Shown here: positions 52,326 to 61,043 of the stretch, piece after piece
How positions within the stretch are numbered: position 1 is the first letter of the stretch
Layout: every line of letters begins with the position of its first letter
Source of the DNA: Pseudobutyrivibrio sp.
Lineage (GTDB): Bacteria > Bacillota > Clostridia > Lachnospirales > Lachnospiraceae
Length of the DNA stretch: 64,000 nucleotides
Direction: 5' to 3'
Assembly: GCA_017557435.1 (NCBI GenBank)
Contig: JAFYYR010000003.1
Location: 1 to 64,000, forward strand
The notes under the pieces: model-generated
Seen by the model: only the letters and a program-made list of their open reading frames with translations
Databases searched by the model: none
What the model was told of the DNA's origin: nothing
Position numbers and translations under genes: made by a program

Positions 52326-52724
52326 TTACTCTTCCTCTTCGAAATCATGTTCACAGAACAAAAACTTTCTACTAGCCAGTAATATAGCTATTGAAATAAT
52401 ACTAATCAGTGCATACACTGGCTTCTCATGGCCTACCACAAGCCCTCTTGCTATAGCAAATATAAGCACCTCTACAATAGTGTTCATAGAGTGCTTTATA
52501 AGCATGCGGACAAACTCAACTACGATGACCACATTAAATGCAACAATAAGTATGTCATCCATGTAGTCGCCCAGTGGCATATCTGCAAATGCAATTACGT
52601 GTAAAAATAATTGCACGCAGCCATAGGCTACGCCTATAAATAGGATGGCTGCCACTATCTTCTCCAGTCGTCCTGGAAGCTTTATTAATTCTGTGTGAAA
52701 TCTTTCTCTTAATGATTTGTTCAT
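52326..52724 (-). CDS. PsiE-like membrane protein
   Basis: The 132-residue protein has four membrane helices (about 22-42, 55-72, 80-95, 103-120) and an acidic tail (HDFEEEE). The pattern IVAAILFIGVAYG with VIVVEFVRMLIKH matches the phosphate-starvation-inducible PsiE family, of unknown function. AAAGGAGA precedes the ATG. It is ten bases from the flavin reductase-rubredoxin gene and probably co-transcribed. It does not seem to belong to the glycan pathway. Confidence 0.75.
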   Translation of the reverse strand: MNKSLRERFHTELIKLPGRLEKIVAAILFIGVAYGCVQLFLHVIAFADMPLGDYMDDILIVAFNVVIVVEFVRMLIKHSMNTIVEVLIFAIARGLVVGHEKPVYALISIISIAILLASRKFLFCEHDFEEEE

Positions 52725-52734
52725 TAAATCTCCT

Positions 52735-53373
52735 TTATCTTACAATCTTTTCAAAATCAGCCTTTGGATGCTTGCATATAGGACAGATGAAATCATCTGG
52801 CAGCTCTTCTCCTACCCACTCATATCCGCATATACGGCAGCGCCAAATAGTCTCGCCCTTAGGAGTGGTACCTACTGCCTCTGGCTTTGGCTTGATATTA
52901 TCCTGATAATAGCTATATGTACATGAAGGAACTGATGTAAGGACTTCCATTGCTGTAGGCTCACAGATGAATAATGAATGAGAACCTAAATCAACTGTAT
53001 CTTTTACTTTCAATGAAAAATAAGCGTTTGTCCCAGCTGTAATGTAAGGCACCCCATTCTCAGCTGTCTTGTAATTAGCTGCAGGATAATCTGCGAACTT
53101 ATCTACATCTCTACCTGACTGGAATCCAAAATACTTAAACAAATCAAAGCTTGCCTCTTCGCTGATTACTGAAACATTACACACACCAGTGGCCTTTACC
53201 ATATCATGAGTGTAATTAACCTTGTTAATAGCCACTGTGATGGTATTAGGCTCAGATGCAGCCTGAATAGCCGTGTTAATAATACAGCCGTTAATCTTAG
53301 ACCCCTGAACTGCTGTACATACAAACAATCCATAAGATAACTTAAACATTGCCTTTGTGTCCATTGTTCCCAT
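52735..53373 (-). CDS. Flavin reductase-like protein fused to rubredoxin
   Basis: The roughly 212-residue protein has an FMN-binding flavin-reductase-like domain (KLSYGLFVCTAVQGSKING, about 8-160) and a C-terminal rubredoxin domain with two CxxC iron ligands in WRCRICGYEWVGEELP and FICPICKHPKADF. Such fusions are common in anaerobes for oxygen or peroxide defence and electron transfer. The start at 53373 is seven bases after GGAGG; the ATG at 53379 is too close to that site. It lies between two glycan operons but looks unrelated to them. Confidence 0.92.
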   Translation of the reverse strand: MGTMDTKAMFKLSYGLFVCTAVQGSKINGCIINTAIQAASEPNTITVAINKVNYTHDMVKATGVCNVSVISEEASFDLFKYFGFQSGRDVDKFADYPAANYKTAENGVPYITAGTNAYFSLKVKDTVDLGSHSLFICEPTAMEVLTSVPSCTYSYYQDNIKPKPEAVGTTPKGETIWRCRICGYEWVGEELPDDFICPICKHPKADFEKIVR

Positions 53374-53487
53374 AATCATACCTCCTTGATTGTTATACTC
53401 TTATCTTAGATACAGTATAACAAATATAAATTATCCTTCTATATTTTTTTCTAATAATCCTTTTTGTTATCTGACTCTCTATCTAAT

Positions 53488-53514
53488 AAAAAGGACTGAC
53501 CCTCTGGTCAGTCC
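53488..53514 (-). terminator. Intrinsic terminator of the 53.5-64 kb operon
   Basis: GGACTGACC-CTCT-GGTCAGTCC (53493-53514) is a perfect 9-bp stem with a 4-base loop, followed on the minus strand by TTTTTATT. It ends the leftward transcript 19 bases past the stop of the LtaS-like gene. The remaining gap up to 53380 is AT-rich and must hold the promoter of the flavin reductase gene; no strong hexamers were assigned. Confidence 0.9.
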
Positions 53515-53532
53515 AAATATAAATTTAAATAT

Positions 53533-55827
53533 TTATTTCAACGAATACTTATCCCCGTACATCCTATCGTACTGTAGCATCCACATACTAGAAAGCACCT
53601 GCTTTTGCTCGTCAGTGAGTTCTATCATCTCATCTGTCTCTGGGTTTATGCAGATGTTGCCGGATACCATAGTAGGTACATCAGCTGTAGCTACATAGTT
53701 CATATATGGGTCTGTTGCCATGCCTAGCTGCTGAAGGAACATAGGTGTAAATCTATATGCTGGCACATCTGCACCAAATTCAAATTCTGCACCATAATTG
53801 TTCCAAACTAAAATAGGTGTCTGGTACTCCTGGATTATCTCCTCAGTGGATGTTGGATTTACTCCAAAATATCTAAGAGCTGGGCAATGATCTCCCCAGA
53901 ATACGATAATCACATGGTTATCAACTGCCGAGAAGTACTCAAGAAGTGCTCTAAGTTCTTCCATAGAGGCAGCCTCTAGGTTCAAATAGTTCTTTAATTC
54001 CCTGTTCTCAGGAATATCGGTATTCATATCTATCTCAACACCACCATGGAATGAGTAGCTATAAGCGCCATGATTCTGAGTTGTGACTACATGGGCAAAG
54101 TATGGCTTTGATATATCTCGATTATTATAATCATTAATCAACGAGATATATGCATACAAATCATTAGCCCACTGACCTGTCATATATTCCTCAGGTGTCT
54201 CTCCAAGCTCTTCTGAGAAAATCATCCTGTCAAATCCCAAATTACCATAGGCCGTTCTTCTATCGTAGAACTCGCCTGTATTAGTATGCAGACCAACCGT
54301 CTCATATCCTATGTCATTCATAATGCTCACTAGAGATGTCTCACCTGCTGAAATCTGGTTGTTAAGTGGGAATCCACCTGTGTTAGAGTGACGATAGCCT
54401 GTGAGCATCTCATACTCTACATTTAATGTGCCACCACCAGCCTGAGGGCTGACTAAATCTCCTACATAAAAGTCCTCATCTAGCTCGTGGAGATAGTTGA
54501 GAGGATCTGCATTCCACTTGCAATCATATATCTTAGACATATCGTAAAGAGATTCGCACTGGATATAGATAATATCAGGCTTCTCACCATCAAAAGCTGA
54601 TGCGCCTATACCATTATCAGCAATAAATGTCTGAACATAATCCTCAGAATATCCATCAGGAGCCTGCACCTCCCTAGGAAGTGCCTTCATAGTTCCTACA
54701 AAATAGCCATTGCTAGTGTAGTATTCCTGAAGATTAAGTACTACTGTTTCGCCCTCTTTTTTTACAATAAAATCATCTAGATTATTCAAATATAATCCAA
54801 ATGACAACATGGAAGCTCCAAGGACTGCAAGTCTGATATATAGATTTGATGTCACCGACTTTTTCCATAGTAATAATGCTAAAAGAATAGAAACCACCAA
54901 TGATATCCAAAACAATTTTGGAATCACAATATTATATCCACCAACGACCTTTGCAGCCTCTCCAGCCATCTGTAGCTGAGAGAATGTAAATGCCTCCCCA
55001 CGCATTTCGTAGTAGTTATATCCAACCAGAGAGAACACACCTGTTAAAAGTACTCCAAGTGGAATATATATAGAATAAAGCTTAACAGCCATTAACACGA
55101 TTATATTTAGTAATGCAAGGCCAACTAAATTAGCAAGTACATAGTAGCCTGCTCTTTCCTTTGCAAGGAATGAGAAGACTTCTGCATCAAATAGCGTATT
55201 GCCATTATAAAGAGCCTCAACAAATAGATACTGAAATATAATAAATCCAACAACTGCTACAGCTTCAAGTATTTTGCAAATGACTTTTGCTGCCTTTTTC
55301 TCACGCCAAATATATAAAGCAAATGCAATAGCTGTAGCCACAGCAATGCCTACAAATACTTTTAAATAGTCTACAAAAGCATTTACTTTTGTAATAGCTA
55401 CTCTAGATACTGACGCCTTACCCTCACCCTGGTAGAATACTCTTACCTCAAAATCCTTTATTGGCTCATCTAAAGTAATTTTTATTTTCTTACCCGGCTC
55501 AAATACACCCTGGCCATATACCTTATCATAATTGGCTGAGAAGAAATCATAGGTATTCTCCTCTGATTTGTTGGAACCATAAATTACGATATTATATTCG
55601 CCTTTTGAGAGATATACCGCATGTCCGTATATTATTGAACCTGCTGCACCCTCCTCATCTACAGTTACAGTATCTTTTGCCAATTCAAACTCTGTCTGGC
55701 ACTCTGCTGCTGAATAAATAATCTTTCCAAATAAATACTGGTAGCTAGCATAGGCTAACATTCCAACGAAAATTGCTACCCAAATATACTTCTTAAAACT
55801 ACTGAACTTCTCTGCTAAGGATTTCAT
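53533..55827 (-). CDS. LtaS-type phosphoglycerol transferase / sulfatase-fold membrane enzyme
   Basis: The 764-residue protein has an N-terminal helix, an extracytoplasmic beta-rich segment (about 40-145), four or five more helices, and a C-terminal alkaline-phosphatase/sulfatase domain: IIYIQCESLYDMSKIY (metal Glu), QAGGGTLNVEYEMLTG (nucleophile Thr), VVTTQNHGAYSY and VIIVFWGDHCPALRYF (metal Asp/His). It resembles lipoteichoic acid synthase and transfers phosphoglycerol or a similar phospho group to a glycan outside the cell. The extra N-terminal external segment is not found in LtaS. It overlaps the fkbH-like gene by 29 bases. Confidence 0.88.
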   Translation of the reverse strand: MKSLAEKFSSFKKYIWVAIFVGMLAYASYQYLFGKIIYSAAECQTEFELAKDTVTVDEEGAAGSIIYGHAVYLSKGEYNIVIYGSNKSEENTYDFFSANYDKVYGQGVFEPGKKIKITLDEPIKDFEVRVFYQGEGKASVSRVAITKVNAFVDYLKVFVGIAVATAIAFALYIWREKKAAKVICKILEAVAVVGFIIFQYLFVEALYNGNTLFDAEVFSFLAKERAGYYVLANLVGLALLNIIVLMAVKLYSIYIPLGVLLTGVFSLVGYNYYEMRGEAFTFSQLQMAGEAAKVVGGYNIVIPKLFWISLVVSILLALLLWKKSVTSNLYIRLAVLGASMLSFGLYLNNLDDFIVKKEGETVVLNLQEYYTSNGYFVGTMKALPREVQAPDGYSEDYVQTFIADNGIGASAFDGEKPDIIYIQCESLYDMSKIYDCKWNADPLNYLHELDEDFYVGDLVSPQAGGGTLNVEYEMLTGYRHSNTGGFPLNNQISAGETSLVSIMNDIGYETVGLHTNTGEFYDRRTAYGNLGFDRMIFSEELGETPEEYMTGQWANDLYAYISLINDYNNRDISKPYFAHVVTTQNHGAYSYSFHGGVEIDMNTDIPENRELKNYLNLEAASMEELRALLEYFSAVDNHVIIVFWGDHCPALRYFGVNPTSTEEIIQEYQTPILVWNNYGAEFEFGADVPAYRFTPMFLQQLGMATDPYMNYVATADVPTMVSGNICINPETDEMIELTDEQKQVLSSMWMLQYDRMYGDKYSLK

Positions 55828-57598
55828 TTTCTATATAACTCACTTTCTCACTATAATCCCCAACATTTAACTCCCATATTCTATTTCCAGCCTCATCTTC
55901 GCCAGTCAGTTTGAATCCATAATCTCCGTAGAATTCCTTTACCATGCCATTCTTTGGAGTTGGATAATAATGCCCTACTATTTTGCAAACGCCCCTTGCT
56001 TTTGCTTTTAATACCAGCTCATTCATCATCAGGTCTTCCATGCCGCGCTTAAGTACTCGACAACTCATGAGCCATAACTTAATGTCTAAAACTTTCTCAG
56101 CCTCGTCTTGAATCTCACCTGCCACTACAGTGACAATTCCATTGTCTGCAAACTTGTCCACAAGACGACCAGCCATGCATATATAGTCATCTGACTCTTC
56201 CATAGCTCTGATATCGTCCTCACTACATCTGAGGGTTGTAAGATTAAACTGATTTGATTTATTTGTCAACTGTGACACTCGCTGCACGATAATTGGCTCA
56301 AATCCTGTGATGGTAGCCTTCATCTCAAGGCTCTTAAGATACTCGCTGTAATCTGCAAATGCAGCCTTGGCCTTTGAAGCCTCAGCCTTAGCATGATACA
56401 TATCTGTCTTTTTCATATCCTCAGCTGATAGATTAGTAACCTCAAAATATCCGCTGTGGTCTAGCAGCTTAATATAGTTTTCTGCTCCATCCATAGCAGG
56501 AACTGCTACTCCAGGAAGCTGAGCTGATACAATCTCTCGCTCTGCAGGATTATCGTCCGCAAGTACGAAGCTATCGACGCCAAGTGTCAGTTCAGATGCC
56601 ATTTGCTCCAGATTTCTATCCTTTGGCTCCCAGTTTGCCTTAATATCTACAAAATCATCTGGGCGAAGAACCCCATCTGGATGATTAAGACCTGCCAGAG
56701 CATTTGCCTCTTCATTTTTAGAATCTACTGCAAGCACCGCACCTATATCCTTAAGATTCTTGCAGTACTGCTGAAACTCAGCATATACCTGTCCCTGTGG
56801 AACCTCTGGTCCGATTTTGATTCCCTCTACGCCATCATCACCTACGATGCCGCCCCAGAGAGTATTATCAAGATCAAGGGCTAGCACCTTCTTATTGCGT
56901 CCGTAGATAGACTTGATAATGAAGGCTACCGACTGAGCAATATATGGAATGGCATCCATATTTATGCACTTGTACATGTTCCAGTATTTGGCATCGTTCC
57001 ACTGAGAAATACCAAAATCAGCTGCTAGATAATCTATATCATTGATATAGAATCCTGTGTGCCCATCGGCATACTGATAAAACTTCTGATTCAATCGTGA
57101 AACGTAATTAGCCCTGCCTCTATAGTCCCACACATCTCGATTACCCATGAGCCTATAGTTTGGTCGCTCGAAATTGTTCTGGATAATAGGACAGTTGAAT
57201 TTCTCTGATAGCCTCTGCCACATTCCTTCAAATCGCTGATACTCGGCCTCAAGCATATCATCAACTTGTGTTTTATCCATGTTCATCTGTGGAAAATCAA
57301 TTATATTTCTCCAATTGGTGTGGATAAATATAATATCAGGCTCAAATCCATCTAGCTCTGGAGAGCCAAACATGGCATCCTCCCAGTATTTTCCATACTC
57401 TGACTGATAGAAATCTGCCTTTATTCCATAAGACAACAAAAACAGTTCCAGCTGGTCAACCACCTCGTTTGTGGTGGAACCACCCAGAACTGCTATCTTC
57501 TTTTCTATAAGATTAGGCTGCTCTAAAAGGGTACGCCTTATAGAGGCCTTCTTCCTTCTCAGTGTTTTTACGTCTATCGGATAATTAAAACAATCCAT
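55799..57598 (-). CDS. FkbH-like HAD-IIIC protein (glyceryl-ACP formation)
   Basis: The 599-residue protein has an N-terminal SGNH-like region (KIAVLGGSTTNEVVDQL, about 1-225), a HAD-IIIC domain with Asp242/Asp244/Thr246 in LALDLDNTLWGGIVGDDG, and a C-terminal GNAT-like part (QRVSQLTNKSNQFNLTT). FkbH proteins move a glyceryl unit from 1,3-bisphosphoglycerate to an ACP. The ACP gene lies directly upstream (57623-57862), with an AAC(3)-like transferase before it, so a glyceryl group is probably made here and put on a sugar. AAAGGGTG precedes the ATG. Confidence 0.92.
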   Translation of the reverse strand: MDCFNYPIDVKTLRRKKASIRRTLLEQPNLIEKKIAVLGGSTTNEVVDQLELFLLSYGIKADFYQSEYGKYWEDAMFGSPELDGFEPDIIFIHTNWRNIIDFPQMNMDKTQVDDMLEAEYQRFEGMWQRLSEKFNCPIIQNNFERPNYRLMGNRDVWDYRGRANYVSRLNQKFYQYADGHTGFYINDIDYLAADFGISQWNDAKYWNMYKCINMDAIPYIAQSVAFIIKSIYGRNKKVLALDLDNTLWGGIVGDDGVEGIKIGPEVPQGQVYAEFQQYCKNLKDIGAVLAVDSKNEEANALAGLNHPDGVLRPDDFVDIKANWEPKDRNLEQMASELTLGVDSFVLADDNPAEREIVSAQLPGVAVPAMDGAENYIKLLDHSGYFEVTNLSAEDMKKTDMYHAKAEASKAKAAFADYSEYLKSLEMKATITGFEPIIVQRVSQLTNKSNQFNLTTLRCSEDDIRAMEESDDYICMAGRLVDKFADNGIVTVVAGEIQDEAEKVLDIKLWLMSCRVLKRGMEDLMMNELVLKAKARGVCKIVGHYYPTPKNGMVKEFYGDYGFKLTGEDEAGNRIWELNVGDYSEKVSYIENEILSREVQ

Positions 57599-57622
57599 AA
57601 TCTACACCCTTTATTTAAAAAA

Positions 57623-57862
57623 TTAGCAGTGTGCTAAGACTACATCTACCATGCTGCCTACATTTTTAAGACCTGCAGCCTCATCCATACTAAACTGGAA
57701 TCCAAACTCATCCTCTACCATCTCGATAAGGTTCATCTGCATCAGCGAATCCCAATCAGCAATATCATTTGCAGTAGTTGCATCACTTACCTCGATACTC
57801 TCATCATCAAACGCGTCTCTAAAAATCTCGTTTATCTTTACTAATACTTCTTCTCTAGTCAT
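57623..57862 (-). CDS. Acyl carrier protein (partner of FkbH-like protein)
   Basis: The 79-residue acidic protein has the phosphopantetheine site Ser39 in IADWDSLMQMNLIEM. AAGGAG precedes the ATG. It is 24 bases upstream of the fkbH-like gene, the normal pairing for glyceryl-ACP synthesis. Its sequence differs clearly from the ACP at 30281-30523, so the window has two dedicated carrier proteins for two pathways. Confidence 0.93.
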   Translation of the reverse strand: MTREEVLVKINEIFRDAFDDESIEVSDATTANDIADWDSLMQMNLIEMVEDEFGFQFSMDEAAGLKNVGSMVDVVLAHC

Positions 57863-57903
57863 TTTATCTCCTTAATGCGGGAAGACACAGCCATTTATAA
57901 TGA

Positions 57904-58758
57904 CTAAGCAAGTCCTCCCAGTTCAAACGGAATGGTCTTTTCCTTACTCCAATCCAGCTCATAGTTTTCAAAAGATAGAGTATTGGCTCCGTTATTATTT
58001 TTCATGTCATTATACAATAGGGGATATGCTTTTGCCAAATCACAGTATGTGAGGGTCAATCCATGACTCTCAGCCCCTGCTGCAACCCCATTTTCAATAA
58101 GCCACTCGTTAGTAATGCTGATCTCCTGCATCACATTTAAGTCCCGGACATACATGCTGTAGCAACGAGTCTCTGTCACACCATTCTTATCAGTGTAGCT
58201 ACCAAAGAAATACTTTGGATGGCGATATGGAACATCCGCACACTGCTCAACATAGTGTCCAAATGTGATGCCCTGATGTGCCTGAATATCAAAGAATAGC
58301 TGCTTGCCATCATTGTCTCTAAGGAAAGTAAATGGACCTGCATCACCCCAGGCATCCTGATTGTTCATAGCCGCAAGCCTATGGGCATATTTACCCCAGA
58401 CTAAAAACGAATACATAGGATGCTTTGTACGGATGAAATCCTCTCTATTCTTTAGAATCCAGTTATTAAGTGCTCCTACCTCGCCCTTAGTACTGCGGAT
58501 ATCAAATCCATTGCCTCTGCAAAAGTCCCATGAGAAAACAGGGAATAACAGAGTACCCTCTGGGCCAACCATCTCTTGTAACGTATTTACGAATTTATTT
58601 AAAAACTCATCACGCTGCTTTATCTTAACATCACACTCTGTCTTAGCTAGATACAAAAGACCCGTGATATCAGATGCCACATATACTGTGTCACCTGAAG
58701 CCACGCCTATTTCATTAAGTTTTACCTTTATATCATTAAGAAGTTCTTTATCTGTCAT
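57904..58758 (-). CDS. AAC(3)-family N-acyltransferase (glycan type)
   Basis: The 284-residue protein matches the aminoglycoside 3-N-acetyltransferase family: GVASGDTVYVASDITGLLYL, GTLLFPVFSWDF, KGEVGALNNWIL, RTKHPMYSFLVWGKYAHRL and AWGDAGPFTFL. In glycan loci such proteins transfer acyl groups to amino sugars. Given the ACP and FkbH-like genes next to it, glyceryl-ACP is a likely donor (inference). Nothing indicates antibiotic resistance. CGAGGA precedes the ATG. Confidence 0.85.
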   Translation of the reverse strand: MTDKELLNDIKVKLNEIGVASGDTVYVASDITGLLYLAKTECDVKIKQRDEFLNKFVNTLQEMVGPEGTLLFPVFSWDFCRGNGFDIRSTKGEVGALNNWILKNREDFIRTKHPMYSFLVWGKYAHRLAAMNNQDAWGDAGPFTFLRDNDGKQLFFDIQAHQGITFGHYVEQCADVPYRHPKYFFGSYTDKNGVTETRCYSMYVRDLNVMQEISITNEWLIENGVAAGAESHGLTLTYCDLAKAYPLLYNDMKNNNGANTLSFENYELDWSKEKTIPFELGGLA

Positions 58759-58773
58759 TATATCCTCGACTAA

Positions 58774-60075
58774 TTACAATATCTTTATCAGTCCATTGGC
58801 ATAGAGCTTGTCCACTATCTCAGTAAGCTCCTTTACCGGAACTCCTGTAATCTCTGAGATGCCAATCAAATCATTGCGACCATCTGCATAGGTCATAAAA
58901 TACATCATAGCCATAACAGCATCATAGCTTCCCTTTTTACTAACTGTAGGGAATAGGCCTCGCTTGCCAAGCTGTGGCTCACATGGCTGAGTCATAACGT
59001 ATATACGATTGTACTCAAGGGCATCTACCACCTGAGTCATCACATCATAGCCACCCTGGAACCCCTCTGGGCTAACAAGTGTCATATCATCAGCACTAGT
59101 GTGGTACTCTGGATACTCGCCAAACTTGCTACGGCAGAAGCATACCACAGGAAGGTCCACTCCTGCTGAGTTGTACTGTCTCTCATCAGAGCCTCTCTTT
59201 AAGAAGCTATAGTCGCTGTATTTGCCATCGGTGTGGCTCTTTAATACATTTGAAAGTACTCTATCGGCAAGTGTGTCTGCGTACTTGCTATGTACAATAG
59301 AATAGTCTCTGTCATCACCTACACATGAGATATTAAATCCAGCCACAATGTGCTCCTTCATATGCTGCAAATGGTCTCCTGTAGCAAGATATGTAATAGC
59401 ACCGATTGTCTCTGGAATGATGATAAATCTATATGTGTAGTGGCGCTTCTTAAGTGACTTCACGTACTTAATCAGCTCACACATAAGTACAGGTCCTGAG
59501 ACCTCGTTATTTGCCATAGATGGATGGCAGTCGTATGTGGAGAAGAAAATCTCCTCATCGCTCTCACCTGGAAGCACTAGCTCACCGTAGGTAAGATTGC
59601 CATCAAAAAGCTCTGAATCTATGTACATGTGGTACCTGCCAGGTGCTAGACTATCTAGCTGCTTCTGGCTCATACAAAATCCAAATCGCTCCTTATAGTA
59701 GCTAGTAACATAAGGCACAATATCTGGCTGGTCTGGCAGTGTAAACACATGCTCCTTAAGCTCATCCAAGTCCACCCACTCATCAACAGGTGTAGAATAG
59801 CCCATCACATGAAGATTGCTCACAGCCATATCCACGATACGATTGCCTGCCTCATCCTCGATGTAGGCCTCTCTAATAGCCCATTCCTTTGGCACAGTCC
59901 AGTCGAAAACTTCTGTACCGCTAGCTACATTTTTTATTTCAAATCCGACTCCATCAGCCTCAGCTATCCTATCGCTACACATCTTAAGTGTCTGGCGAAC
60001 GCCCTCACCTGTAATGCTTCGATTAATAGGAAAAAGCTCTGCTGCAAAATCGTACATCTTCTGTCCAACTGTCAT
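58774..60075 (-). CDS. DUF4910-type M28 aminopeptidase-like protein
   Basis: The 433-residue protein has a zinc-peptidase (M28-like) layout typical of DUF4910: FPINRSITGEGVRQTLKM near the start, a beta-rich insert, STYDCHPSMANNEVSGP (metal His/Asp), RFIIIPETIGAI, and EYHTSADDMTLVS, then a winged-helix-like C-terminus. Members occur in glycan gene clusters, where they may hydrolyse an amide on an amino sugar instead of a peptide. Position beside an AAC(3)-like acyltransferase fits acyl exchange on a sugar amine; that is an inference. The ATG directly follows the GT2 stop. Confidence 0.85.
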   Translation of the reverse strand: MTVGQKMYDFAAELFPINRSITGEGVRQTLKMCSDRIAEADGVGFEIKNVASGTEVFDWTVPKEWAIREAYIEDEAGNRIVDMAVSNLHVMGYSTPVDEWVDLDELKEHVFTLPDQPDIVPYVTSYYKERFGFCMSQKQLDSLAPGRYHMYIDSELFDGNLTYGELVLPGESDEEIFFSTYDCHPSMANNEVSGPVLMCELIKYVKSLKKRHYTYRFIIIPETIGAITYLATGDHLQHMKEHIVAGFNISCVGDDRDYSIVHSKYADTLADRVLSNVLKSHTDGKYSDYSFLKRGSDERQYNSAGVDLPVVCFCRSKFGEYPEYHTSADDMTLVSPEGFQGGYDVMTQVVDALEYNRIYVMTQPCEPQLGKRGLFPTVSKKGSYDAVMAMMYFMTYADGRNDLIGISEITGVPVKELTEIVDKLYANGLIKIL

Positions 60076-60077
60076 TG

Positions 60078-61004
60078 TTACTCTTCTTCCTGAACAAGAT
60101 AAATAGGTCTCTTTTTAGTCTCAAGATAAGTCTTGGCCAAATACTGTCCCAAAACTCCTACGCAAAGAAGCTGGATACCTGAAACTAAAAGAATAATACA
60201 AACCATAGATGGCCAACCGCTAGTAGGGTCACCTAAAATTAACGTCTTTACGATAATTACAAGAATAAATATAAATGCCACAAGGCACATGATTACACCG
60301 AAAACTGATGCCATAATAAGTGGTGCAGTAGAGAAAGCTACTATACCATCAATTGCATAGATGAAAAGCTTCCAGAAAGACCACTTAGTCTCTCCAGCCA
60401 CACGCTCTACATTTTCAAATTCAAGCCACTTGCTCTTAAATCCTACCCAGCCAAAGATACCCTTGCTGAATCTGTTGTACTCGCCCATAGCAAGTATGGC
60501 ATCTACAACCTTTCTAGTCATCATCTGATAATCGCGGGCTCCATCTACGATATCTGCACTAGAGATTTTATTCATAAGCTTGTAGAACTTTCTAGCGAAC
60601 CAAGAACGAATAGGTGGCTCGCCCTTTCTATCTACACGACGTGTAGCCACACGCTCGTACTCACCAGACTCAATATATGAAAGCATCTCTGGAAGCATAG
60701 CAGGTGGATCCTGTAAATCAACATCCATGATTACTACATAATCTCCTGTGGACTTCTCGAGGCCTGCATATATACCCGCCTCCTTGCCAAAGTTCCTTGA
60801 GAATGATACATAGTGCACTCTCTCATCCCTAGCATGAAGTCCTCTAAGCACATCAAGTGTGCCATCCTTAGAACCGTCATCTACAAAGATAAACTCAAGC
60901 TCTACAGATGAAAGCTTGTCCTCCATACCATGAACTGTATCATAAAAAATAGGTGCTGCCTCCTGCTCATTGTAGCAAGGAACAACAATAGATAGTTTTT
61001 TCAC
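60078..61004 (-). CDS. GT2 polyprenyl-phosphate glycosyltransferase (GtrB/DPM1-like)
   Basis: The 308-residue protein has the GT-A domain (LSIVVPCYNEQEAAPIFYD, FVDDGSKDGTLDVLRG, SFSRNFGKEAGIYAGLE, VIMDVDLQDPPAML) and two C-terminal membrane helices, ending in an acidic tail. It is close to the GtrB/YkoT type that makes undecaprenyl-phosphate glucose. The GtrII-like gene directly upstream supports a GtrB-GtrII pair that decorates a surface polymer with glucose. The start is GTG with an AGGT site about ten bases before it. Confidence 0.93.
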   Translation of the reverse strand: MKKLSIVVPCYNEQEAAPIFYDTVHGMEDKLSSVELEFIFVDDGSKDGTLDVLRGLHARDERVHYVSFSRNFGKEAGIYAGLEKSTGDYVVIMDVDLQDPPAMLPEMLSYIESGEYERVATRRVDRKGEPPIRSWFARKFYKLMNKISSADIVDGARDYQMMTRKVVDAILAMGEYNRFSKGIFGWVGFKSKWLEFENVERVAGETKWSFWKLFIYAIDGIVAFSTAPLIMASVFGVIMCLVAFIFILVIIVKTLILGDPTSGWPSMVCIILLVSGIQLLCVGVLGQYLAKTYLETKKRPIYLVQEEE

Positions 61005-61043
61005 TTTAATATGTACCTACCTTTATTTAATCAATAACTAATA

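Noticed and set aside
57904-58758. AAC(3)-family protein read as an aminoglycoside resistance gene
   Set aside because: It sits inside an FkbH/ACP glycan module, and many AAC(3)-family proteins in such loci act on sugars; nothing indicates mobile resistance.
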